Assembly: GCF_004005865.1 (NCBI RefSeq)
Contig: NZ_SACN01000005.1
Location: 167,702 to 231,701 of the forward strand
Reading direction: 5' to 3'
Origin: Sphingomonas crocodyli
GTDB lineage: Bacteria; Pseudomonadota; Alphaproteobacteria; Sphingomonadales; Sphingomonadaceae
DNA length: 64,000 bases
The notes under the pieces are model-generated. The model had not been told where the DNA came from. It did not search any database and worked only from the letters and a program-made list of their open reading frames with translations. Of this stretch, positions 54,134 through 61,252 are shown piece after piece. Both the position numbers and the translations under genes were made by a program. Position 1 is the first letter of the stretch. Each line of letters starts with the position of its first letter.

Positions 54134-54327
54134 CCCTTTCTGAGCGCCGAAGGCTTGTGCGCGGCGCGCTTCCCCTCATCGGTTTCGACGAGATATTCGG
54201 GATTGCCCTTCGACGCCGCGACCTTGTGGCCCTTGATCGTCATCGGGCTGGTCACCTTCTTCACGACCCTGCCATGCGCCTCGCCGCCGTGGCTGTTCCA
54301 GCTAACCTTGTCGCCTGCCTTCATCAT
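54130..54327 (-). CDS. DUF2945 (hypervirulence-associated TUDOR-like) protein
   Basis: A 65-residue basic protein: KAGDKVSWNSHGGEAHGRVVKKVTSP, then TIKGHKVAASKGNPEYLVETDEGKRAAHKPSALRKG. This matches the DUF2945 family, a small SH3/TUDOR-like beta barrel found across bacteria and fungi with unknown function. Coupled to the HNH nuclease gene downstream, which hints at nucleic-acid-related work but proves nothing. Confidence 0.9.
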   Translation of the reverse strand: MMKAGDKVSWNSHGGEAHGRVVKKVTSPMTIKGHKVAASKGNPEYLVETDEGKRAAHKPSALRKG

Positions 54328-54369
54328 CCGTCTCCTTGGCGGGAAGAACGGACAAGCGGCAGGCGGGGT

Positions 54370-55047
54370 TCAACCCGCGCGGCGGGCCGTGACGATCTTC
54401 ACCGGCTTGACCAGAAACTGCCCCTTCATCCCCGGCGGGCCATCGGTGGGGGATACGGGGGAGGCGAGGATCTTCTTCACATTATCCAGCCCCGCGACGA
54501 CATGGCCGAAGGCGGCATAGCCCTGATTGTCGCCGGGCTGCGACGGATTGGCGTTCATATAATCCATGTCGCCGACGATGATGAAGAATTCCGACGTCGC
54601 CGATCCCGGCGCGTTGCGGCCCATCGAGATCGTGCCGCTGGTGTGCGACAGCCCGGTCTTCGTGGTCGGTTCGTGCGCGATCGGCGGGAACATCTGGCGC
54701 GGATCGAACTTCATGCCCCCCTGCACCAGCCCCTGATCGGTGAGGCCGGGGACGGGCACGACGCGGTAGAAAGTCTTCCCGTCATACCGCTTCGTATCGA
54801 CATATTTGAGGAAGTTGGCGACCGTGATCGGCGCCTTGTCCTTATCGAGTTCGATCAGGATCGGCCCCTCGCTGGTCGTCAGCGTGACGCGCACCGTGCC
54901 CGCGCGCTGGGGCGGTGGGCCGGGCGGCGGCGCCGGGGTTGCGACGGGCGCCGGCGCGGCATCAGGCGCGGCCTGCGTCGTAGCTTCCTGGGCGACAGCA
55001 GCAGTGGAGACGAGCGCGAGCGCGGCGGCGAGAGCGATGCGAATCAT
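54370..55047 (-). CDS. Periplasmic cyclophilin-type peptidyl-prolyl isomerase
   Basis: A 225-residue protein with signal peptide (MIRIALAAALALVSTAAVAQ), a Pro/Ala-rich stretch of about 30 residues and a cyclophilin domain: TVANFLKYVDTKRYDGKTFYRVVP, LVQGGMKFD, ISMGRNAPGSATSEFFIIVGD and FGHVVAGLDNVKKI. The Arg in FYRVVP and the Phe in SEFFI are the catalytic residues. It would assist proline isomerisation during folding of exported proteins. Confidence 0.93.
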   Translation of the reverse strand: MIRIALAAALALVSTAAVAQEATTQAAPDAAPAPVATPAPPPGPPPQRAGTVRVTLTTSEGPILIELDKDKAPITVANFLKYVDTKRYDGKTFYRVVPVPGLTDQGLVQGGMKFDPRQMFPPIAHEPTTKTGLSHTSGTISMGRNAPGSATSEFFIIVGDMDYMNANPSQPGDNQGYAAFGHVVAGLDNVKKILASPVSPTDGPPGMKGQFLVKPVKIVTARRAG

Positions 55048-55083
55048 GCGGCTATCCTAAGAAACTTCTTCGGGCTTTCTCAA

Positions 55084-55206
55084 TCCTCCCCCGCCAGGGG
55101 GAGGTGGCGCCGAAGGCGACGGAGGGGTATTGGCCGGCAGCGAACCGCCAAGCCTCGAATACCCCTCCACCGGCTACGCCGGTCCCCCTCCCCCTCCGGG
55201 GGAGGA
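55084..55206. repeat. Composite inverted repeat, A/B chimera
   Basis: The left module is type A (GCCAGGGGGAGGTGGCGCC with inner stem CGCCGAAGGCG); the right module 55160-55206 is type B (inner stem ACCGGCTACGCCGGT, then CCCCCTCCGGGGGAGGA). The loop contains TTGGCCGGCAGCGA. It lies 3 bp from the stop of the GH108 gene and 36 bp upstream of the cyclophilin start. Confidence 0.9.
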
Positions 55207-55209
55207 TCT

Positions 55210-55839
55210 TCATTTTCGCGACACGCCCGGCATTTCGAGGTTTGGGAAGGGATCGGATGAGGGCCATTTGTCCCACCAGTCCATGCCGGGCAGGAAGCTG
55301 GCGGTGCGGTTGCGCCAGCCGTTGCGATATTTGGCGTTGGTGGGGCGCACCGCGATGATCCGTTCGTAAAAGGCCGCGCGCGCCTCGCCCCAGCGGACGG
55401 CGGCGTCCATCAGGCCGTGGGCCTTCACGAACTGGTGAAAGGCGGCGACGGTGCGCGGCCCCATCCGCCCATCGTCATTCGCGCCGATCATCCGCTGAAA
55501 CAGCCGGGTCGCCTGCCCCGGCCCCGCGCCCCAGCCCATGTCGACCAGGCTGGCGGTCAGCTGATTCCACGGCAGCAGATCGAAATCGGGTTGTTCGTAA
55601 TAAAGGTGCACGCCGATCCGCACCGCCTCCGCCTTTTTCAGCAGCGCCATGTCGATTGCGGTGACGCGCGGCACCTTGCGGAAGGCCGCGAGCGTCGCGC
55701 CGGTCACGCCATATTTGGAACCGACGAGGATCGGCGAGCGCCCCTTCTCGTGGAACCAGTTGCCGGTGTCGTCGGTGTCGACCGACAGACCGCCTTCGTG
55801 ATCAGTGATAAAGCCTTCGATGAATTGCGCGACGTCCAT
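55210..55839 (-). CDS. GH108 family muramidase-like protein (phage-type endolysin fold)
   Basis: A 209-residue protein starting FIEGFITDHEGGLSVDTDDTGNWF; the EGG with the catalytic Glu near residue 15 and the following KYGVTGATLAAF match glycosyl hydrolase family 108, with the second domain (GPRTVAAFHQFVKAHGL, RAAFYERIIAVRPTNAKYRNGWRNR) of the predicted peptidoglycan-binding type. Such proteins are phage endolysins or secretion activators (ZliS type). No signal peptide, no holin and no phage genes are present here. Confidence 0.85.
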   Translation of the reverse strand: MDVAQFIEGFITDHEGGLSVDTDDTGNWFHEKGRSPILVGSKYGVTGATLAAFRKVPRVTAIDMALLKKAEAVRIGVHLYYEQPDFDLLPWNQLTASLVDMGWGAGPGQATRLFQRMIGANDDGRMGPRTVAAFHQFVKAHGLMDAAVRWGEARAAFYERIIAVRPTNAKYRNGWRNRTASFLPGMDWWDKWPSSDPFPNLEMPGVSRK

Positions 55840-55923
55840 GCCTTGTCTCCCCCGGATTTCGAGTCGAATCCTCCCTTATGCACGAACGCGTCTGTAGGAC
55901 AGAACAAAATAAGAACTTTCTTA

Positions 55924-56108
55924 TCCTCCCCCGCCAGGGGGAGGTGGCGCCGAAGGCGACGGAGGGGGAGGACGCGATGATCGAGAGTTGGCCGCCACCC
56001 TCCCCCTCCGTCAGCTACGCTGACACAGCGCGAGGTCGGATCGTCCCCCGGACGATCCTTGAACATGCCGGGGGCATGTTCAACCTCGCACTCCCTGGCG
56101 GGGGAGGA
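55924..56108. repeat. Composite inverted repeat, type A, copy 3, with a nested insertion
   Basis: Left module 55924-55972 has inner stem CGCCGAAGGCG. The right module is split: it begins at about 55997 with inner stem GTCAGCTACGCTGAC and resumes at 56091, ending CTGGCGGGGGAGGA. The interrupting 64 bases are described separately. This is the only copy in a divergent gap. Confidence 0.88.
56027..56090. repeat. Nested three-way-junction palindrome inside a repeat copy
   Basis: Two perfect adjacent hairpins, GGATCGTCC/GGACGATCC (56038-56058) and TTGAACATGCC/GGCATGTTCAA (56059-56083), each with a three-base loop, are closed by CGAGG (56031-56035) with CCTCG (56084-56088). The segment replaces two C residues of the host repeat. 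Confidence 0.85.
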
Positions 56109-56180
56109 TGAGGGGAGAGAAAATCGCGCGAGCGCACCGCCGATGCGCATCCGAAACGGTTCTGGCGCGTTCGGGCGGAC

Positions 56181-57068
56181 ATGGATGAAAACCCCCGCGC
56201 TGCAATCCTGATCGTCAACGCCTTGTCCCGGCAGGGACGCGATCAGTTCGACGCCGCCTGCGCCGCGCTGAAGGCCGCGGGGATCGAGTTGATCGAGGCG
56301 ATCGCGATCGAAAAACCCGGCACATTGATCGAGACGGTCGAGAAGGCGGTGGCGAAACGGCCACCGATGCTGATCGTCGGCGGCGGCGACGGGAGCCTGT
56401 CCTGCTCGGTCGATTCGCTGGTCGGCACCGACGTGGTGTTTGGCATCCTGCCTCTGGGCACTGCGAACAGCTTTGCGCGCACACTGGGCATCCCGCTGGA
56501 GGTTCAGGGCGCGGTCGACGTGATCGCGAGAGGCGCCCGACGGCGGGTCGACGTCGGGATGATCGACGACGATTATTACTGCAATTGCGCCGCGATCGGC
56601 CTTTCGACCAAGATCGGCGATCGCATCCCGCCGGTGCTCAAGAAGACGCTGGGGCGGCTCGGCTACCTGATCTGGGCGAGTTACCAGTCGCTGAAGTTCA
56701 AGGGCTTCAAGCTGACGGTGACGATCGACGGAAAATCCGAGACGCTGAAGGTCGTAGAGGTACGGATCGCCAACGGCCCCTATCATGGCGGGGTCGCGCT
56801 GGTCGACGAAGCCGATCCGCAAAGCGGCGAGATCGTGGTGCAGGCGGTGGTGGGCAGTTCGCCGACGCAGCTGGGCTGGAGCTGGTTCGCCAGCTGGCTG
56901 CGGCTGAAGGCGCGCAAGGATACGACGCGCGAATTCCACGGGCAGGAAATCCGCATCGAGACCCAGCCGCCGCAGAAGATTTCGATCGACGGCGAGGTGC
57001 TGGCGAAGACCCCGGTGACGGCACGGATCGCGCGGGCGGCAGTGGAGGTGATGGCGCCGGCAACCTGA
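56181..57068 (+). CDS. Diacylglycerol kinase-like lipid kinase (YegS/LCB5 family)
   Basis: A 295-residue lipid kinase: ILIVNALSRQGRDQFD, the nucleotide-binding VGGGDGSLSCSVDSL, FGILPLGTANSFARTLGIP and the C-terminal IDGEVLAKTPV are the DAGK catalytic signatures (GGDGT is replaced by GGDGS). It phosphorylates diacylglycerol or a sphingosine-like base; sphingomonads make sphingolipids, so a sphingoid substrate is conceivable but unproven. It is divergent from the GH108 gene and convergent with a GNAT gene. Confidence 0.9.
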   Translation: MDENPRAAILIVNALSRQGRDQFDAACAALKAAGIELIEAIAIEKPGTLIETVEKAVAKRPPMLIVGGGDGSLSCSVDSLVGTDVVFGILPLGTANSFARTLGIPLEVQGAVDVIARGARRRVDVGMIDDDYYCNCAAIGLSTKIGDRIPPVLKKTLGRLGYLIWASYQSLKFKGFKLTVTIDGKSETLKVVEVRIANGPYHGGVALVDEADPQSGEIVVQAVVGSSPTQLGWSWFASWLRLKARKDTTREFHGQEIRIETQPPQKISIDGEVLAKTPVTARIARAAVEVMAPAT

Positions 57069-57195
57069 TCCTCTCCCGGAGGGAGAGGGGGACCATCCGA
57101 AGGATGGTGGAGAGGTATTGGCCGGCAGCGAGGCATTCCTTCTCTAGCTACCCCTCCACCGGCTGCGCCGGTCCCCCTCCCCCTCCGGGGGAGGA
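57069..57195. repeat. Composite inverted repeat, type B, copy 4
   Basis: Left module 57069-57117 has inner stem ACCATCCGAAGGATGGT; right module 57149-57195 has ACCGGCTGCGCCGGT and ends CCGGGGGAGGA. The loop has TTGGCCGGCAGCGA. It starts on the base after the lipid kinase stop and ends 1 bp from the GNAT stop. Confidence 0.9.
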
Positions 57196-57196
57196 T

Positions 57197-57733
57197 TTAG
57201 AGGAGCGCCTTGCCCATGCGGGCCAGCGGAACCTTTACGCCGTCGACGTCGGCTTCGGTCGGCTCGATCACCGTGTAACCGGTGGCGCGGTAGAGGGGGA
57301 TGCCGCTCATCGTGCCCATCAGTTCGACGTGGGCATAGCCTTCGGCGGCGGCGGCGGATTCGCACAGGGAGAGGATCAGGCGGCCGACGCCCCGGCGGGT
57401 GAAATCGGGGTGGGTGTACATCGCGCGGACGCGGGCAGCGTCCTTCGCCGGATCGAGCAAGGCGGCGTCGCGCAGGGCGGTGCTGTGATCGCCACCATAG
57501 AGGGTTGCGCGCCGGCTCCAGCCGCCGCAGCCGGCGAGGCGGCCGTCGCATTCGACCATGAAATAGGTGCCGTCGGCGATCAGTTGCGTGTCCAGCCCCA
57601 TGAAGGCGTGGCTGGCGGCGACCTGTTCGGGCGAGAGAAAATCATCCTGCAGCCGATCGATCGCGAGCGTCATCAGCGCGCGCAAAGCGGGCAGATCAGC
57701 GGCGGTGGCGAGGCGGCTGGTGAGATCGGACAT
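57197..57733 (-). CDS. GNAT family N-acetyltransferase
   Basis: A 178-residue acetyltransferase: RLATAADLPALRALMTLAI at the start, then VRAMYTHPDFTRRGVGRLILSLCES, which includes the acetyl-CoA pyrophosphate-binding RRGVGR loop, and LYRATGYTVIEPTE at the end. The start at 57733 (MSDLTSR) is chosen; an open extension to 57796 has no ribosome binding site evidence. Acceptor substrate unknown. Confidence 0.9.
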   Translation of the reverse strand: MSDLTSRLATAADLPALRALMTLAIDRLQDDFLSPEQVAASHAFMGLDTQLIADGTYFMVECDGRLAGCGGWSRRATLYGGDHSTALRDAALLDPAKDAARVRAMYTHPDFTRRGVGRLILSLCESAAAAEGYAHVELMGTMSGIPLYRATGYTVIEPTEADVDGVKVPLARMGKALL

Positions 57734-57765
57734 TCCCGACGCATTCGACGGAAAGCCGCCAAAGC

Positions 57766-58245
57766 TCAAGAGTCGAGAATCTTGCGGATATCCCACGCGG
57801 CGGCCGCGAAGTTGCGGCTTTCGCCCGGTGCGACACCCCGCACGAGCCGCGGCGGCAGGAAGGGGACGAGGCGTTCGCTCTCCTCATCGAGCAAGATGCG
57901 CAGCCGGCGCATCAGATCGCGCACGGCGATGCGATAGCTGGGCCAGCGATCCTCGGTCGGGCGGCCGCGCCAGCGCGCGGCATGGGCGCAGAAATCGTCG
58001 TAAAAGGCGAGCGCGGTGACGCGCGCATCGGCCGCGCGCTTTGCGGCGAGCGGGCGCTCGTCCGCCATCAGGGGCAGGAAAATCTGCGCATCGACGCGCG
58101 AGAGATGGAGCATCATCTCGCGCGTGAAGGCCCAGCGCTTTTCGGTTTCGACCGGCCCCTGCTCGACATAGCCGCCGGCAACCAGAGCTTCGATCTGGTC
58201 GATGGCGGCAAGAAGGCGGGCTCGCTCAGCAGCGAGCGCGATCAA
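57766..58245 (-). CDS. Uncharacterised all-helical protein
   Basis: A 159-residue protein that appears all alpha-helical: an N-terminal helix (ALAAERARLLAAIDQIEALVAGG), EKRWAFTREMMLHLSRVDAQIFLPLMAD, a long RVTALAFYDDFCAHAARW helix and a C-terminal helix pair. The pattern of a four-helix bundle is hemerythrin-like, but the complete His/Glu iron ligand set is not there. The first codons overlap the stop of the upstream gene by 4 bp, so the two make one unit. Function unknown. Confidence 0.72.
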   Translation of the reverse strand: MIALAAERARLLAAIDQIEALVAGGYVEQGPVETEKRWAFTREMMLHLSRVDAQIFLPLMADERPLAAKRAADARVTALAFYDDFCAHAARWRGRPTEDRWPSYRIAVRDLMRRLRILLDEESERLVPFLPPRLVRGVAPGESRNFAAAAWDIRKILDS

Positions 58246-58643
58246 AGGGTGGTGCCTGCGAGCGAATAGCCGCCATGCGGGCGCAGGCCGAGTTCGGCGT
58301 CGAGCCAGGCTTCGGCCTCCACCATCGTGGGGAAGACGCGCTGGCTGTCAGCCGCGTCACCGCGCCGGCCCTGCAGGCGCGAGAGCGAGGCACCGGCGCC
58401 GACCGCGACGCGACGCGCGCAGCGATAGGGGCCGGAAAAGATGTGCTGCGCCAGCGCGACCACCGCCTGCGGCGGCATGGACGAGCGCGTGGCATCGATG
58501 ATCACGTCGAACTTGCCTTCGCCCATCGACGCGCGTTCCGCCGCGAGCCGATCGCGCAGCTCGAGGAACTCGTTGACCGGCAACAAGCCCGAAAGCGTCA
58601 GCAGCAAACGCTGCCGCGTGGGAAAACGCATGAACTCAACCAT
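58242..58643 (-). CDS. Uncharacterised STAS/SpoIIAA-like protein
   Basis: A 133-residue alpha/beta protein without membrane segments. MRFPTRQRLLLTLSGLLPVNEFLELRDRLA, then FDVIIDATRSSMP and VFPTMVEAEAWLDAELG are arranged like small STAS/SpoIIAA-type domains (strand, helix, IDATR-like turn, final helix). This similarity is judged by eye only. The ATG at 58643 has GAGGG upstream and is preferred to a TTG that lies within that site. It is the first gene of a two-gene unit with the helical protein. Confidence 0.7.
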   Translation of the reverse strand: MVEFMRFPTRQRLLLTLSGLLPVNEFLELRDRLAAERASMGEGKFDVIIDATRSSMPPQAVVALAQHIFSGPYRCARRVAVGAGASLSRLQGRRGDAADSQRVFPTMVEAEAWLDAELGLRPHGGYSLAGTTL

Positions 58644-58749
58644 CACAACCCTCAACGCAGGAAGGCCATTATGGCTGCACAGGGCTAAAGAGTCCTTACG
58701 CTTACGTCACAGCAATTGTGAACTTTGGTATATTTGTTGTGGGTGACGC

Positions 58750-58893
58750 TTAGAACCACACCACGAACATCGGGCCGTTGAGATCGGGCATCGCGGCGGC
58801 CGTCATGCCGAAGGGGACGGCGAGCGCGAGGCCGAGGGCGACGAAGGCGCGGATGCCGGCGGCGACGGGCGAGGTGGCGAAGAAGGTGGTCAT
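58750..58893 (-). CDS. Small hydrophobic protein (47 residues)
   Basis: From the ATG at 58893, preceded by AGGGAG, a 47-residue peptide begins MTTFFATSPVAAGIRAF with one hydrophobic stretch (about residues 17-34) and ends LNGPMFVVWF. It could be a single-pass membrane peptide. The longer frame to 58953 lacks a site. No family recognised; coding status rests on the ribosome binding site and the composition. Confidence 0.45.
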   Translation of the reverse strand: MTTFFATSPVAAGIRAFVALGLALAVPFGMTAAAMPDLNGPMFVVWF

Positions 58894-59016
58894 GGGGGCA
58901 ACTCCCTGAAAGCAATCTCTGATGAAGATGCTTCTAGGGCGCGAATCCATCACCCGATGTCGCGGCCGAAAGCGCGCTGAAATGTTGTGAAATCTTTGGG
59001 TGCGAGGCGTTCGCAG

Positions 59017-59556
59017 CTAGGCGAGCGGGCCGGTGGCGAATCCCGCCTTGTCGATCGCATAGACGACATGTTCGCGAACGTGCGGCTTGGCGGGGTCGGA
59101 CCAGCGGCGGATTTCGACGCCGCCGATCTTTTCCATCGCGCGGCGCGAGCGGCCATTGTCGACCCCGACACGGAAGATGACGCGATCGACGAAGCGGAGC
59201 GCATGGGCGAGCATGGTGCGCTTGACGTCGCGGTTGGTGGCGCCGCCCCAGTGCGAGCGCGCGAGGAAGGTCCAGCCGATCTCGGCCTCGCCCGGCTGGG
59301 CATAACGGATCGAGAAGCGCGAGGAGCCGATCAGCACGCCCGAGGCGCGATCGTGGATCGCCATGCCGCCGCCGTCGGCCATCGTCTCATCGAACAAGGC
59401 ATCGAATACGGGGCGCTGCCAGCGTGTGGGCATGGGGTGCACTTCCCAGATCAAAGGATCGGACGCGACCGCATGGAGCGCGTCACGATCGGCCGGGACG
59501 AGCGGGCGCAGGGTGACAGCCTGGCCTTCAAGCGTGGGGGCGAAATCGAAGTCCAT
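59017..59556 (-). CDS. GNAT family N-acetyltransferase (RimJ-like)
   Basis: A 179-residue enzyme of the RimJ/RimL-type GNAT family: VTLRPLVPADRDALHAVASDPLIWEVHP, RFSIRYAQPGEAEIGWTFLARSHWGGATNRDVKRTMLAHAL with the acetyl-CoA loop, and RVGVDNGRSRRAMEKIGGVEIRR. Family members acetylate protein N-termini, antibiotics or other amines. Its ATG overlaps the last base of the MATE stop codon (TAATG), so translation is coupled. Confidence 0.92.
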   Translation of the reverse strand: MDFDFAPTLEGQAVTLRPLVPADRDALHAVASDPLIWEVHPMPTRWQRPVFDALFDETMADGGGMAIHDRASGVLIGSSRFSIRYAQPGEAEIGWTFLARSHWGGATNRDVKRTMLAHALRFVDRVIFRVGVDNGRSRRAMEKIGGVEIRRWSDPAKPHVREHVVYAIDKAGFATGPLA

Positions 59557-61016
59557 TATGCCGGACTGGCGGTGGCGATCGGCTCGGGCTCGTCATGATC
59601 GACCCGGTCGACCAAAGCGCCGCGCCGCCAGTTGCCCTTGAGATAATAGGCCCAGGCCATGCTGACGGTGACGAGCGAGGAGGCGGGGAAGGCCCACCAC
59701 AAAGCGTCGAAGCCCAGCCAGAACTGCCCCAGCCGCGCGAAGGCGACGCGGAAGATGAGCAGGCCGACGAACATGATGATCAGCGGCACCGTGACCGCCC
59801 CGTTCGCGCGCACCGTGCCGAACAGGACCAGCGTGGAGCCGGAGATCAGGAAGCTCCACCCCGCGATGATCTGGATGCGTTCGGCGATCGCGATGGCGGG
59901 GCTGCCCGCACCCAGGAACAGGCCGAGCGCGGCATGATCGAAGATGGTGATGATCGCGACCATCACCGCCGTCATGATGAAGTTGAACAGCAGGCCCCGC
60001 TGCGTGACCATCCGCACCCGATCCCAGCGGCCTGCGCCGATATTCTGCGCGGCCATCGCGCTGACCGCCGCGCCCATCGCGAGCGCGGGCATCTGGACAT
60101 AATTCCACAGCTGCAGCGCGACGCCATAGGCGGCCGCGGTATCGACGCCGGCATGGTTGACAAGGCCGATCATCAGCAGGCCGCCCAGCGTCATCACCAG
60201 CATCTGCAGGCCCATCGCGAACCCCTTGGTCACGATGATCTTGAGCAGCGCCGGATCGGGGATGAGGTAGCTCAGTTCCGCGCCGCGCAGCCGGATCGGC
60301 AGGTCGCGCCAATAGACGACGGTGAGCATCACGATCATCGAGGTGAAGCTGGACGCCAGCGTCGCGGTGGCGGACCCCACGATACCCATTTCGGGGAAGG
60401 GGCCGATGCCCGCGATCAGGAACGGGTTGAGCCCTGCATCGACGATGATGCCGAGGATCATCGCCCAGAGCGGTGTCATCGCATCGCCGACGCCGCGCAC
60501 GCTCATCATCAGCAGCGTGTTGACCGCCATGAACGGCATGCCGAGCAGCATCACCTTCAGATAGGCCGAGGCGAGGTGCGACGCCTCCTTCGGCGTGGCC
60601 ATCAGATAAAGCAATTTGTCGGTCATCGAGATGCCGAGGATCGCGACGATTACCGAGGTGCCGAGGAACAGGCCCGCCGCCGCCCCCACCGCGCGCCGCG
60701 CGCCATCGACGTCGCGGCGGCCCATCGACTGCCCGATCAGGATCGTCGCGGCCATGCCGAAGCCGAACAAGGCCGAGAAGCACAGAAAGATGATGTTGGT
60801 CGTGTTCGCGGTCGCGGCGAGCGCATCCTCGCCCAGGAAGCGGCCGATCCACACGGTGTTGATCGAGGCATTGGCCGACTGGAGCACGTTCGAAAGGAGC
60901 GTGGGCACCGCGAACATCAGCAGCGAACGGCCGATCGGCCCCTTCGTCAGATCATGCGGCCCGGTTACCCGCCTGCCACCCGAAGGCGGCGGCGACGCAT
61001 CGCTACTCGATTCCAT
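59556..61016 (-). CDS. MATE family multidrug exporter
   Basis: A 486-residue transporter with twelve hydrophobic segments and the duplicated MatE domains: LLMFAVPTLLSNVLQSANASINTVWIGRFLGEDALAATA in the first and KIIVTKGFAMGLQMLVMTLGGLLMIGLVNHAG in the second, and GNPFLI-like loop GLNPFLIAG. It exports cationic drugs or metabolites with Na+ or H+. GGGGACGAGA precedes the start. Encoded with a GNAT enzyme downstream. Confidence 0.93.
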   Translation of the reverse strand: MESSSDASPPPSGGRRVTGPHDLTKGPIGRSLLMFAVPTLLSNVLQSANASINTVWIGRFLGEDALAATANTTNIIFLCFSALFGFGMAATILIGQSMGRRDVDGARRAVGAAAGLFLGTSVIVAILGISMTDKLLYLMATPKEASHLASAYLKVMLLGMPFMAVNTLLMMSVRGVGDAMTPLWAMILGIIVDAGLNPFLIAGIGPFPEMGIVGSATATLASSFTSMIVMLTVVYWRDLPIRLRGAELSYLIPDPALLKIIVTKGFAMGLQMLVMTLGGLLMIGLVNHAGVDTAAAYGVALQLWNYVQMPALAMGAAVSAMAAQNIGAGRWDRVRMVTQRGLLFNFIMTAVMVAIITIFDHAALGLFLGAGSPAIAIAERIQIIAGWSFLISGSTLVLFGTVRANGAVTVPLIIMFVGLLIFRVAFARLGQFWLGFDALWWAFPASSLVTVSMAWAYYLKGNWRRGALVDRVDHDEPEPIATASPA

Positions 61017-61120
61017 TTCTCGTCCCCGTTACGAGAATGGCCCTAGCAGCATATTGCAGCGCAGCGCCAGTTGCGCCGTCGTCCAGAAATTGTCGCGATA
61101 GCGCCAAGAACCACGTTCCA

Positions 61121-61244
61121 TCCTCCCCCGCCAGGGGGAGGTGTCAGCGCAAGCTGACGGAGGGGGAGGACACGATGATCTGGAGTTAGCCGCTAACCTC
61201 CCCCTCCGTCGCCTTCGGCGCCACCTCCCCCTGGCGGGGGAGGA
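61121..61244. repeat. Composite inverted repeat, type A, copy 4
   Basis: Left module 61121-61170 has inner stem GTCAGCGCAAGCTGAC; right module 61197-61244 has CGCCTTCGGCG and ends CTGGCGGGGGAGGA. It lies 8 bp downstream of the valS stop and 104 bp upstream of the MATE gene start. Confidence 0.9.
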
Positions 61245-61252
61245 TTATGATG

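Noticed and set aside
58950..59303. A second frame within the RimJ-like gene
   Set aside because: It overlaps the well-supported acetyltransferase on the same strand in another frame and is Arg/Ser-rich shadow sequence.
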